Positions 24,891 to 38,566 of a DNA stretch of 64,000 bases are shown one piece after another. A model generated the notes under the pieces. The model made no database searches. It was not told the origin of the DNA and worked only from the letters and a program-made list of their open reading frames with translations. This DNA comes from Argentina anserina (Eukaryota; Streptophyta; Magnoliopsida; Rosales; Rosaceae), in contig NW_026089433.1 of assembly GCF_933775445.1 (NCBI RefSeq), positions 62,001-126,000 on the forward strand, read 5' to 3'. How positions within the stretch are numbered: the stretch's first letter is position 1; every line of letters begins with the position of its first letter. Position numbers and translations under genes: made by a program.

Positions 24891-25524
24891 TACTCAGTTT
24901 GAAAGAAACACACTCCCACACTTGTAAAACTCTCAAATACAATAGAAACTCGCATCAGAAGCCCTACAGAAAGATACTCAAACGAGAAATGAAAAGATAC
25001 ACAATTGGAATAGTAAAGATACGCAAACGATGTAAAGATACTCAGTTTTAAAGAAACACACTCCCACACTTGCAAAACTCTCAAATACAATAGAAACTCG
25101 CATCAGAAGGCCTACAGAAAGATACTCAAATGAGAAATGAAAAGATACACAATTGGAATAGTAAAGATACGCAAACGATGTAAAGATACACAATTGGAAT
25201 AGTAAAGATACACAAACGATGTAAAGATACTCAGTTTGAAAGAAACACACTCCCACACTTGCAAAACTCTCAAATTAAATAGAAACTCGCATCAGAAAGC
25301 CTTACAGAAAGACACTCAAACGAGAAATGAAAAGATACACAATTGGAATAGTAAAGATACGCAAACGATGTAAAGATACTCAGTTTGAAAGAAACACACT
25401 CCCACACTTGCAAAACTCTCAAATACAATAGAAACTCGCATCAGAAGCCTTACAGAAAGATACTCAAACGAGAAATGAAAAGATACACAATTGGAATAGT
25501 AAAGATATGCAAACGATGTAAAGA

Positions 25525-28500
25525 TACTCAGTTTTAAAGAAACACACTCCCACACTTGCAAAACTCTCAAATTCAATAGAAACTCGCATCATAAATCCTT
25601 ACAGAAAGATACTCAAACGAGAAATGAAAAGATACACAACTGGAATAGTAAAAATACGCAAACGATGTAAAGATACACAGTTGGAATAGTAAACTTACTC
25701 CCACACTTGGAAAACTCTCAAATTCAATAGAAACTCGCATCAGAAAGCCTTACAGAAAGATACTCAAACGAGAAATGAAAAGATACACAATTGGAATAGT
25801 AAAGATACGCAAACGATGTAAAGATACACAATTGGAATAGTAAAGATAGGCAAACGATGTAAAGATACTCAGTTTGAAAGAAACACACTCCCACACTTGC
25901 AAAACTCTCAAATTCAATAGAAACTCGCATCAGAAAGCCTTATAGAAAGATACTCAAACGAGAAATGAAAAGATACACAATTGGAATAGTAAAGATACGC
26001 AAACGATGTAAAGATACTCAGTTTCAAAGAAACACACTCCCACACTTGCAAAACTATCAAATACAATAGAAACTCGCATCAGAAGCCTTACAGAAAGATA
26101 CTCAAACGAGAAATGAAAAGATACACAATTCGAATAGTAAAGATACGCAAACGATGTAAAGATACTCAGTTTTAAAGAAACACACTCCCACACTTGCAAA
26201 ACTCTCAAATACAATAGAAACTCGCATCAGAAGGCCTACAGAAAGATACTCAAATGAGAAATGAAAAGATACACAATTGGAATAGTAAAGATACGCAAAC
26301 GATGTAAAGATACACAATTGGAATAGTAAAGATACACAAACGATGTAAAGATACTCAGTTTGAAAGAAACACACTCCCACACTTGCAAAACTCTCAAATT
26401 AAATAGAAACTCGCATCAGAAAGCCTTACAGAAAGACACTCAAACGAGAAATGAAAAGATACACAATTGGAATAGTAAAGATACGCAAACGATGTAAAGA
26501 TACTCAGTTTGAAAGAAACACACTCCCACACTTGCAAAACTCTCAAATACAATAGAAACTCGCATCAGAAGCCTTACAGAAAGATACTCAAACGAGAAAT
26601 GAAAAGATACACAATTGGAATAGTAAAGATATGCAAACGATGTAAAGATACTCAGTTTTAAAGAAACACACTCCCACACTTGCAAAACTCTCAAATTCAA
26701 TAGAAACTCGCATCATAAATCCTTACAGAAAGATACTCAAACGAGAAATGAAAAGATACACAACTGGAATAGTAAAAATACGCAAACGATGTAAAGATAC
26801 ACAGTTGGAATAGTAAACTTACTCCCACACTTGGAAAACTCTCAAATTCAATAGAAACTCGCATCAGAAAGCCTTACAGAAAGATACTCAAACGAGAAAT
26901 GAAAAGATACACAATTGGAATAGTAAAGATACGCAAACGATGTAAAGATACACAATTGGAATAGTAAAGATAGGCAAACGATGTAAAGATACTCAGTTTG
27001 AAAGAAACACACTCCCACACTTGCAAAACTCTCAAATACAATAGAAACTCGCATCAGAAGCCTTACAGAAAGATACTCAAACGAGAAATGAAAAGATACA
27101 CAATTGGAGTAGTAAAGATACGCAAACGATGTAAAGATACACAATTGGAATAGTAAAGATACGCAAACGATGTAAAGATACACAGTTTGAAAGAAACACA
27201 CTCCCACACTTGCAAAACTCTCAAATTCAATAGAAACTCGCATCACAAACCTTACAGAAAGATACTCAAACGAGAAATGAAAAGATACACAATTGGAATA
27301 GTAAAGATACGCAAACGATGTAAAGATACACAATTGGAATAGTAAAGATACGCAAACGATGTAAAGATACTCAGTTTGAAAGAAACACACTCCCACACTT
27401 GCAAAACTCTCAAATTCAATAGAAACTCGCATCAGAAAGCCTTACAGAAAGATACTCAAACGAGAAATGAAAAGATACACAATTGGAATAGTAAAGATAC
27501 GCAAACGATGTAAAGATACTCAGTTTCAAAGAAACACACTCCCACACTTGCAAAACTATCAAATACAATAGAAACTCGCATCAGAAGCCTTACAGAAAGA
27601 TACTCAAACGAGAAATGAAAAGATACACAATTGGAATAGTAAAGATACGCAAACGATGTAAAGATACTCAGTTTTAAAGAAACACACTCCCACACTTGCA
27701 AAACTCTCAAATACAATAGAAACTCGCATCAGAAGGCCTACAGAAAGATACTCAAACGAGAAATGAAAAGATACACAATTGGAATAGTAAAGATACGCAA
27801 ACGATGTAAAGATACACAATTGGAATAGTAAAGATACGCAAACGATGTAAAGATACTCAGTTTGAAAGAAACACACTCCCACACTTGCAAAACTCTCAAA
27901 TACAATAGAAACTCGCATCAGAAGCCTTACAGAAAGATACTCAAACGAGAAATGAAAAGATACACAATTGGAATAGTAAAGATACGCAAACGATGTAAAG
28001 ATACTCAGTTTGAAAGAAACACACTCCCACACTTGCAAATTTCTCAAATACAATAGAAACTCGCATCAGAAGCCTTACAGAAAGATACTCAAACGAGAAA
28101 TGAAAAGATACACAATTGGAGTAGTAAAGATACGCAAACGATGTAAAGATACACAATTGGAATACTAAAGATACGCAAACGATGTAAAGATACACAATTG
28201 GAATAGTAAACATACGCAAACGATGTAAAGATAATTGGAATAGTAAAGATACGCAAACGATGTAAAGATACTCAGTTTGAAAGAAACACACTCCCACACT
28301 TGTAAAACTCTCAAATACAATAGAAACTCGCATCAGAAGCCCTACAGAAAGATACTCAAACGAGAAATGAAAAGATACACAATTGGAATAGTAAAGATAC
28401 GCAAACGATGTAAAGATACTCAGTTTTAAAGAAACACACTCCCACACTTGCAAAACTCTCAAATACAATAGAAACTCGCATCAGAAGGCCTACAGAAAGA

Positions 28501-28902
28501 TACTCAAATGAGAAATGAAAAGATACACAATTGGAATAGTAAAGATACGCAAACGATGTAAAGATACACAATTGGAATAGTAAAGATACACAAACGATGT
28601 AAAGATACTCAGTTTGAAAGAAACACACTCCCACACTTGCAAAACTCTCAAATTAAATAGAAACTCGCATCAGAAAGCCTTACAGAAAGACACTCAAACG
28701 AGAAATGAAAAGATACACAATTGGAATAGTAAAGATACGCAAACGATGTAAAGATACTCAGTTTGAAAGAAACACACTCCCACACTTGCAAAACTCTCAA
28801 ATACATTAGAAACTCGCATCAGAAGCCTTACAGAAAGATACTCAAACGAGAAATGAAAAGATACACAATTGGAATAGTAAAGATATGCAAACGATGTAAA
28901 GA
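25525..28902. repeat. 3,379 bp higher-order repeat, copy 2 (3,378 bp)
   Basis: Short form 25525-26648 and long form 26649-28902 repeat copy 1 unit for unit. The one-base difference is a lost G near 27249 (cacaaaccttac). A private change, catttagaaac-type (aaatacattagaaac) near 28806, also separates this copy. The chimeric junctions are at 25674 and 26798. Confidence 0.92.
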
Positions 28903-30256
28903 TACTCAGTTTTAAAGAAACACACTCCCACACTTGCAAAACTCTCAAATTCAATAGAAACTCGCATCATAAATCCTTACAGAAAGATACTCAAACGAGA
29001 AATGAAAAGATACACAACTGGAATAGTAAAAATACGCAAACGATGTAAAGATACACAGTTGGAATAGTAAACTTACTCCCACACTTGGAAAACTCTCAAA
29101 TTCAATAGAAACTCGCATCAGAAAGCCTTACAGAAAGATACTCAAACGAGAAATGAAAAGATACACAATTGGAATAGTAAAGATACGCAAACGATGTAAA
29201 GATACACAATTGGAATAGTAAAGATAGGCAAACGATGTAAAGATACTCAGTTTGAAAGAAACACACTCCCACACTTGCAAAACTCTCAAATACAATAGAA
29301 ACTCGCATCAGAAGCCTTACAGAAAGATACTCAAACGAGAAATGAAAAGATACACAATTGGAGTAGTAAAGATACGCAAACGATGTAAAGATACACAATT
29401 GGAATAGTAAAGATACGCAAACGATGTAAAGATACACAGTTTGAAAGAAACACACTCCCACACTTGCAAAACTCTCAAATTCAATAGAAACTCGCATCAC
29501 AAAGCCTTACAGAAAGATACTCAAACGAGAAATGAAAAGATACACAATTGGAATAGTAAAGATACGCAAACGATGTAAAGATACACAATTGGAATAGTAA
29601 AGATACGCAAACGATGTAAAGATACTCAGTTTGAAAGAAACACACTCCCACACTTGCAAAACTCTCAAATTCAATAGAAACTCGCATCAGAAAGCCTTAC
29701 AGAAAGATACTCAAACGAGAAATGAAAAGATACACAATTGGAATAGTAAAGATACGCAAACGATGTAAAGATACTCAGTTTCAAAGAAACACACTCCCAC
29801 ACTTGCAAAACTATCAAATACAATAGAAACTCGCATCAGAAGCCTTACAGAAAGATACTCAAACGAGAAATGAAAAGATACACAATTGGAATAGTAAAGA
29901 TACGCAAACGATGTAAAGATACTCAGTTTTAAAGAAACACACTCCCACACTTGCAAAACTCTCAAATACAATAGAAACTCGCATCAGAAGGCCTACAGAA
30001 AGATACTCAAACGAGAAATGAAAAGATACACAATTGGAATAGTAAAGATACGCAAACGATGTAAAGATACACAATTGGAATAGTAAAGATACGCAAACGA
30101 TGTAAAGATACTCAGTTTTAAAGAAACACACTCCCACACTTGCAAAACTCTCAAATACAATAGAAACTCGCATCAGAAGCCTTACAGAAAGATACTCAAA
30201 CGAGAAATGAAAAGATACACAATTGGAATAGTAAAGATACGCAAACGATGTAAAGA
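28903..30256. repeat. Partial third copy of the long form
   Basis: Units 341, 189, 190, 149, 148, 189 and 148 follow the first seven items of the long form, with the chimeric junction at 29052. The order breaks where a 267 bp unit with four cassettes is expected; a 189 bp unit is found instead (30257-30445). The unit at 30109 has cagttttaaag where the other copies have cagtttgaaag. Confidence 0.88.
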
Positions 30257-32666
30257 TACTCAGTTTGAAAGAAACACACTCCCACACTTGCAAATTTCTC
30301 AAATACAATAGAAACTCGCATCAGAAGCCTTACAGAAAGATACTCAAACGAGAAATGAAAAGATACACAATTGGAGTAGTAAAGATACGCAAACGATGTA
30401 AAGATACACAATTGGAATAGTAAAGATACGCAAACGATGTAAAGATACTCAGTTTGAAAGAAACACACTCCCACACTTGCAAAACTCTCAAATTCAATAC
30501 AAACTCGCATCACAAAGCCTTACAGAAAGATACTCAAACGAGAAATGAAAAGATACACAATTGGAATAGTAAAGATACGCAAACGATGTAAAGATACACA
30601 ATTGGAATAGTAAAGATACGCAAACGATGTAAAGATACTCAGTTTGAAAGAAACACACTCCCACACTTGCAAAACTCTCAAATTCAATAGAAACTCGCAT
30701 CACAAAGCCTTACAGAAAGATACTCAAACGAGAAATGAAAAGATACACAATTGGAATAGTAAAGATACGCAAACGATGTAAAGATACTCAGTTTGAAAGA
30801 AACACACTCTCACACTTGCAAAACTCTCAAATTCAATAGAAACTCGCATCAGAAAGCCTTACAGAAAGATACTCAAACGAGAAATGAAAAGATACACAAT
30901 TGGAATAGTAAAGATACGCAAACGATGTAAAGATACTCAGTTTCAAAGAAACACACTCCCACACTTGCAAAACTATCAAATACAATAGAAACTCGCATCA
31001 GAAGCCTTACAGAAAGATACTCCAACGAGAAATGAAAAGATACACAATTGGAATAGTAAAGATACGCAAACGATGTAAAGATACTCAGTTTGAAAGAAAC
31101 ACACTCCCACACTTGCAAAACTCTCAAATACAATAGAAACTCGCATCAGAAGCCCTACAGAAAGATACTCAAACGAGAAATGAAAAGATACACAATTGGA
31201 ATAGTAAAGATACGCAAACGATGTAAACATACACAATTGGAATAGTAAAGATACGCAAACGATGTAAAGATACACAATTGGAATAGTAAACATACGCAAA
31301 CGATGTAAAGATACTCAATTGGAATAGTAAAGATACGCAAACGATGTAAAGATACACAATTGGAATAGTAAAGATACGCAAACGATGTAAAGATACTCAG
31401 TTTGAAAGAAACACACTCCCACACTTGCAAAACTCTCAAATTCAATAGAAACTCGCATCACAAAGCCTTACAGAAAGATACTCAAACGAGAAATGAAAAG
31501 ATACACAATTGGAATAGTAAAGATACGCAAACGATGTAAAGATACACAATTGGAATAGTAAAGATACGCAAACGATGTAAAGATACTCAGTTTGAAAGAA
31601 ACACACTCCCACACTTGCAAAACTCTCAAATTCAATAGAAACTCGCATCAGAAAGCCTTACAGAAAGATACTCAAACGAGAAATGAAAAGATACACAATT
31701 GGAATAGTAAAGATACGCAAACGATGTAAAGATACTCAGTTTCAAAGAAACACACTCCCACACTTGCAAAACTATCAAATACAATAGAAACTCGCATCAG
31801 AAGCCTTACAGAAAGATACTCAAACGAGAAATGAAAAGATACACAATTGGAATAGTAAAGATACGCAAACGATGTAAAGATACTCAGTTTGAAAGAAACA
31901 CACTCCCACACTTGCAAAACTCTCAAATACAATAGAAACTCGCATCAGAAGGCCTACAGAAAGATACTCAAACGAGAAATGAAAAGATACACAATTGGAA
32001 TAGTAAAGATACGCAAACGATGTAAAGATACACAATTGGAATAGTAAAGATACGCAAACAATGTAAAGATACTCAGTTTGAAAGAAACACACTCCCACAC
32101 TTGCAAAACTCTCAAATTAAATAGAAACTCGCATCAGAAAGCCTTACAGAAAGATACTCAAACGAGAAATGAAAAGATACACAATTGGAATAGTAAAGAT
32201 ACGCAAACGATGTAAAGATACTCAGTTTGAAAGAAACACACTCCCACACTTGCAAAACTCTCAAATACAATAGAAACTCGCATCAGAAGCCTTACAGAAA
32301 GATACTCAAACGAGAAATGAAAAGATACACAATTGGAATAGTAAAGATATGCAAACGATGTAAAGATACTCAGTTTTAAAGAAACACACTCCCACACTTG
32401 CAAAACTCTCAAATTCAATAGAAACTCGCATTAGAAATCCTTACAGAAAGATACTCAAACGAGAAATGAAAAGATACACAACTGGAATAGTAAAAATACG
32501 CAAACGATGTAAAGATACACAGTTGGAATAGTAAACTTACTCCCACACTTGGAAAACTCTCAAATTCAATAGAAACTCGCATCAGAAAGCCTTACAGAAA
32601 GATACTCAAACGAGAAATGAAAAGATATACAATTGGAATAGTAAAGATACGCAAACGATGTAAAGA
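30257..32666. repeat. Mosaic of 1,015-type and short-form segments
   Basis: Unit lengths are 189, 190, 149, 149, 148, 312, 190, 149, 148, 189, 149, 148 and 300 bp. The stretch about 30443-31030 matches 20640-21230 (offset 9,803), including cactctcacac. From 31584 the order 149, 148, 189, 149, 148 plus a chimeric unit (junction 32516) matches the short form at 22487. The 312 bp unit holds five cassettes. The fused pair at 32367 is 300 bp because it has one cassette fewer. Confidence 0.85.
31189..31393. repeat. Five tandem 41 bp cassettes, the longest tract seen
   Basis: Cassettes begin at 31189, 31230, 31271, 31312 and 31353, then tactcag follows at 31394; 5 x 41 = 205 bp. Variants gtaaacatac mark the first/second and third cassettes, and the fourth starts tactcaattgg instead of tacacaattgg. 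Repeated marker order suggests expansion by unequal exchange between three-cassette tracts. Confidence 0.93.
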
Positions 32667-32789
32667 TACTCAGTTTTAAAGAAACACACTCCCACACTTG
32701 CAAAACTCTCAAATACAATAGAAACTCTCATCAGAAGCCTTACAGAAAGATTCTCAAACGAGAAATGAAAAGATACACAATTGGAATAG

Positions 32790-35139
32790 TAAAGATACGC
32801 AAACGATGTAAAGATACTCAGTTTGAAAGAAACACACTCCCACACTTGCAAAACTCTCAAATTCAATAGAAACTCGCATCAGAAAGCCTTACAGAAAGAT
32901 ACTCAAACGAGAAATGAAAAGATACACAATTGGAATAGTAAAGATACGCAAACGATGTAAAGATACTCAGTTTTAAAGAAACACACTCCCACACTTGCAA
33001 AACTCTCAAATACAATAGAAACTCGCATCAGAAGCCTTACAGAAAGATTCTCAAACGAGAAATGAAAAGATACACAATTGGAATAGTAAAGATACGCAAA
33101 CGATGTAAAGATACTCAGTTTTAAAGAAACACACTCCCACACTTGCAAAACTCTCAAATTCAATAGAAACTCGCATCAGAAAGCCTTACAGAAAGATACT
33201 CAAACGAGAAATGAAAAGATACACAATTGGAATAGTAAAAATACGCAAACGATGTAAAGATACACAATTGGAATAGTAAAGATACGCAAACGATGTAAAG
33301 ATACACAATTGGAATAGTAAAGATACGCAAACGATGTAAAGATACTCAGTTTGAAAGAAACACACTCCCACACTTGCAAAACTCTCAAATTCAATAGAAA
33401 CTCGCATCACAAAGCCTTACAGAAAGATACTCAAACGAGAAATCAAAAGATACACAATTGGAATAGTAAAGATACGCAAACGATGTAAAGATACTCAGTT
33501 TGAAAGAAACACACTCCCACACTTGCAAAACTCTCAAATACAATAGAAACTCGCATCAGAAGCCTTACAGAAAGATACTCAAACGAGAAATGAAAAGATA
33601 CACAATTGGAATAGTAAAGATACGCAAACGATGTAAAGATACTCAGTTTTAAAGAAACACACTCCCACACTTGCAAAACTCTCAAATTCAATAGAAACTC
33701 GCATCAGAAAGCCTTACAGAAAGATACTCAAACGAGAAATGAAAAGATACACAATTGGAATTGTAAAAATACGCAAACGATGTAAAGATACACAATTGGA
33801 ATAGTAAAGATACGCAAACGATGTAAACATACACAATTGGAATAGTAAACATACGCAAACGATGTAAAGATACTCAGTTTGAAAGAAACACACTCCCACA
33901 CTTGCAAAACTCTCAAATTCAATAGAAACTCGCATCAGAAAGCCTTACAGAAAGATACTCAAACGAGAAATGAAAAGATACACAATTGGAATAGTAAAGA
34001 TACGCAAACGATGTAAAGATACTCAGTTTGAAAGAAACACACTCCCACACTTGCAAAACTCTCAAATACAATAGAAACTCGCATCAGAAGCCTTACAGAA
34101 AGATACTCAAACGAGAAATGAAAAGATACACAATTGGAATAGTAAAGATACGCAAACGATGTAAAGATACTCAGTTTGAAAGAAACACACTCCCACACTT
34201 GCAAATTTCTCAAATACAATAGAAACTCGCATCAGAAGCCTTACAGAAAGATACTCAAACGAGAAATGAAAAGATACACAATTGGAGTAGTAAAGATACG
34301 CAAACGATGTAAAGATACACAATTGGAATAGTAAAGATACGCAAACGATGTAAAGATACTCAGTTTGAAAGAAACACACTCCCACACTTGCAAAACTCTC
34401 AAATTCAATAGAAACTCGCATCAGAAAGCCTTACAGAAAGATACTCAAACGAGAAATGAAAAGATACACAATTGGAATAGTAAAGATACGCAAACGATAT
34501 AAAGATACTCAGTTTCAAAGAAACACACTCCCACACTTGCAAAACTATCAAATACAATAGAAACTCGCATCAGAAGCCTTACAGAAAGATACTCAAACGA
34601 GAAATGAAAAGATACACAATTGGAATAGTAAAGATACGCAAACGATGTAAAGATACTCAGTTTTAAAGAAACACACTCCCACACTTGCAAAACTCTCAAA
34701 TACAATAGAAACTCGCATCAGAAGGCCTACAGAAAGATACTCAAACGAGAAATGAAAAGATACACAATTGGAATAGTAAAGATACGCAAACGATGTAAAG
34801 ATACACAATTGGAATAGTAAAGATACGCAAACAATGTAAAGATACTCAGTTTGAAAGAAACACACTCCCACACTTGCAAAACTCTCAAATTAAATAGAAA
34901 CTCGCATCAGAAAGCCTTACAGAAAGATACTCAAACGAGAAATGAAAAGATACACAATTGGAATAGTAAAGATACGCAAACGATGTAAAGATACTCAGTT
35001 TGAAAGAAACACACTCCCACACTTGCAAAACTCTCAAATACAATAGAAACTCGCATCAGAAGCCTTACAGAAAGATACTCAAACGAGAAATGAAAAGATA
35101 CACAATTGGTATAGTAAAGATATGCAAACGATGTAAAGA
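32790..35139. repeat. Dispersed duplicated segment, copy 1 (with the 486 bp trimer)
   Basis: From about 32790 to 34019 the sequence matches about 40640-41868 at offset 7,849. From 34506 to about 35140 it matches 41869-42503 at offset 7,363. The difference, 486 bp, is exactly the trimer at 34020-34505. Shared markers include gattctc, gaaatcaaaag, the three-cassette signature at 33640, gcaaacgatataaag just before the cagtttcaaag unit, and gcaaacaatg. Here the unit at 33871 has gaaagaaacac; its partner at 41720 has gaaggaaacac. Confidence 0.9.
34020..34505. repeat. 486 bp trimer cassette (148 + 189 + 149 bp)
   Basis: Three units in fixed order: a type A unit, a 189 bp unit with caaatttctc core and ggagtag in its first cassette, and a type B unit. 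It is present here but absent from the matching segment at 41.7-41.9 kb. The same ordered trimer is also the extra piece at 47769-48254, and closely similar trimers occur at many places where caaatttctc is found (for example 12235, 38081, 39055, 40327, 50961 and 54659 starts). Confidence 0.88.
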
Positions 35140-36538
35140 TACTCAGTTTTAAAGAAACACACTCCCACACTTGCAAAAACTCTCAAATTCAATAGAAACT
35201 CGCATCAGAAATCCTTACAGAAAGATACTCAAACGAGAAATGAAAGATACACAACTGGAATAGTAAAAATACGCAAACGATGTAAAGATACACAGTTGGA
35301 ATAGTAAACTTACTCCCACACTTGGAAAACTCTCAAATTCAATAGAAACTCGCATCAGAAAGCCTTACAGAAAGATACTCAAACGAGAAATGAAAAGATA
35401 CACAATTGGAATAGTAAAGATACGCAAACGATGTAAAGATACACAATTGGAATAGTAAAGATACGCAAACGATGTAAAGATACTCAGTTTGAAAGAAACA
35501 CACTCCCACACTTGCAAAACTCTCAAATACAATAGAAACTCGCATCAGAAGCCTTACAGAAAGATTCTCAAACGAGAAATGAAAAGATACACAATTGGAA
35601 TAGTAAAGATACGCAAACGATGTAAAGATACTCAGTTTGAAAGAAACACACTCCCACACTTGCAAATTTCTCAAATTACAATAGAAACTCGCATCAGAAG
35701 CCTTACAGAAAGATACTCAAACGAGAAATGAAAAGATACACAATTGGAGTAGTAAAGATTACGCAAACGATGTAAAGATACACAATTGGAATAGTAAAGA
35801 TACGCAAACGATGTAAAGATACTCAGTTTGAAAGAAACACACTCCCACACTTGCAAAACTCTCAAATTCAATAGAAACTCGCATCAGAAAGCCTTACAGA
35901 AAGATACTCAAACGAGAAATGAAAAGATACACAATTGGAATAGTAAAGATACGCAAACGATGTAAAGATACACAATTGGAATAGTAAAGATACGCAAACT
36001 ATGTAAAGATACTCAGTTTGAAAGAAACACACTCCCACACTTGCAAAACTCTCAAATACAATAGAAACTCGCATCAGAAGCCTTACAGAAAGATACTCAA
36101 ACGAGAAATGAAAAGATACACAATTGGAATAGTAAAGATACGCAAACGATGTAAAGATACACAATTGGAATAGTAAAGATACGCAAACGATGTAAAGATA
36201 CTCAGTTTGAAAGAAACACACTCCCACACTATGCAAAACTCTCAAATTCAATAGAAACTCGCATCAGAAAGCCTACAGAAAGGATACTCAAACGAGAAAT
36301 GAAAAGATACACAATTGGGAATAGAAAAAGATACGCAAACGATGTAAAGATACTCAGTTTGAAGGAAACACACTCCCACACTTGCAAAACTCTCAAATTC
36401 AATAGAAACTCGCATCAGAAAGCCTTACAGAAAGATACTCAAACGAGAAATGAAAAGATACACAATTGGAATAGTAAAGATACAAACGATGTAAAGATAC
36501 ACAATTGGAATAGTAAAGATACGCAAACGATGTAAAGA
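35140..36538. repeat. Indel-rich patch of units
   Basis: Unit lengths become irregular: 341, 148, 191, 190, 189, 152 and 188 bp. Small changes seen are an extra A near 35177, a lost A near 35243, an extra T near 35676 and near 35759, an extra A at 36231, a lost T near 36274, an extra G near 36282, an extra G near 36318, aatagaaaaagat near 36322, and loss of gc near 36483. Elsewhere such indels are rare. The patch lies just before the second copy of the 18 kb block. It may be older or less homogenised sequence, or a zone of poor consensus. Confidence 0.85.
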
Positions 36539-36757
36539 TACTCAGTTTGAAAGAAACACACTCCCACACTTGCAAAACTCTCAAATACAATAGAAACTCG
36601 CATCAGAAAGCCTTACAGAAAGATACTCAAACGAGAAATGAAAAGATACACAATTGGAATAGTAAAGATACGCAAACGATGTAAAGATACTCAGTTTGAA
36701 AGAAACACACTCCCACACTTGCAAAACTCTCAAATACAATAGAAACTCGCATCAGAA

Positions 36758-38566
36758 AGCCTTACAGAAAGATACTCAAACGAGAAATGAAAAGATACAC
36801 AATTGGAATAGTAAAGATACGCAAACGATGTAAAGATACACAATTGGAATAGTAAAGATACGCAAATTATGTAAAGATACTCAGTTTGAAAGAAACACAC
36901 TCCCACACTTGCAAAACGCTCAAATACAATAGAAACTCGCATCAGAAGCCTTACAGAAAGATACTCAAAAACGAGAAATGAAAAGATACACAATTCGAAT
37001 AGTAAAGATACGCAAACGATGTAAAGATACTCAGTTTGAAAGAAACACACTTCCACACTTGCAAATTTCTCAAATACAATAGAAACTCGCATCAGAAGCC
37101 TTACAGAAAGATACGCAAACGAGAAATGAAAAGATACACAATTGGAATAGTAAAGATACGCAAACGATGTAAAGATACACAATTGGAATAGTAAAGATAG
37201 GCAAACGATGTAAAGATACTCAGTTTGAAAGAAACACACTCCCACACTTGCAAAACTCTCAAATTCAATAGAAACTCGCATCCGAAAGCCTTACAGAAAG
37301 ATACTCAAACGAGAAATGAAAGGATACACAATTGGAATAGTAAAGATACGCAAACGATGTAAAGATACTCAGTTTGAAAGAAACACACTCGCACACTTGC
37401 AAAACTCTCAAATACAATAGAAACTCGCATCAGAAGCCTTACAGAAAGATACTCAAACGAGAAATGAAAAGATACACAATTGGAATAGTAAAGATACGCA
37501 AACGATGTAAAGATACACAATTGGAATAGTAAAGATAGCCAAACGATGTAAGGATACTCAGTTTGAAAGAAACACACTCCCATACTTGGAAAACTCTCAA
37601 ATACAATAGAAACTCGCATCAGATATATTACAGAAAGATACTCAAACGAGAAATGAAAAGATACACAATTGGAATAGTAAAGATACGCAAACGATGTAAA
37701 GATACACAATTGGAATAGTAAAGATACGCAAACGATGTAAAGATACTCAGTTTCAAAGAAACACACTCCCACACTTGCAAAACTCTCAAATACAATATAA
37801 ACTCGCATCAGAAGCCTTACAGAAAGATACTCAAACGAGAAATGAAAAGATACACAATTGGAATAGTAAAGATACGCAAACGATGTAAAGATACTCAGTT
37901 TTAAAGAAACACACTCCCACACTTGCAAAACTCTCAAATACAATAGAAAGTCGCATCAGAAGGCCTACAGAAAGATACTCAAACGAGAAATGAAAAGATA
38001 CACAATTGGAATAGTAAAGATACGCAAACGATGTAAAGATACACAATTGGAATAGTAAAGATACGCAAACGATGTAAAGATACTCAGTTTGAAAGAAACA
38101 CACTCCCACACTTGCAAAACTCTCAAATACAATAGAAACTCGCATCAGAAGCCTTACAGAAAGATACTCAAACGAGAAATGAAAAGATACACAATTGGAA
38201 TAGTAAAGATACGCAAACGATGTAAAGATACTCAGTTTGAAAGAAACACACTCCCACACTTGCAAATTTCTCAAATACAATAGAAACTCGCATCAGAAGC
38301 CTTACAGAAAGATACTCAAACGAGAAATGAAAAGATACACAATTGGAGTAGTAAAGATACGCAAACGATGTAAAGATACACAATTGGAATAGTAAAGATA
38401 CGCAAACGATGTAAAGATACTCAGTTTGAAAGAAACACACTCCCACACTTGCAAAACTCTCAAATTCAATAGAAACTCGCATCAGAAAGCCTTACAGAAA
38501 GATACTCAAACGAGAAATGAAAAGATACACAATTGGAATAGTAAAGATACGCAAACGATGTAAAGA
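36758..38566. repeat. Long-range duplicated block, copy 2
   Basis: Unit starts at 36878, 37028, 37217, 37366, 37555, 37744, 37892, 38081, 38229 and 38418 are each 18,790 bp from those at 18088-19628, and all the rare markers listed for copy 1 are present. The flanks differ on both sides: the left joins the indel-rich patch and the right continues into the 974 bp repeat. Confidence 0.92.

Larger units (their letters stand above)
22146..25524. repeat. 3,379 bp higher-order repeat, copy 1 (short + long forms)
   Basis: The short form (22146-23269, 1,124 bp) has units 341, 149, 148, 189, 149 and 148 bp. The long form (23270-25524, 2,255 bp) has 341, 189, 190, 149, 148, 189, 148, 267, 148, 189, 149 and 148 bp. 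The 341 bp items are fused pairs with the 'ctt' chimeric junction (22295 and 23419). The last four units are the same in both forms, so the long form can be derived from the short by gain of about 1.13 kb. Markers include cataaatcc, gatatgcaaacg and gacactcaaacg. Confidence 0.92.
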
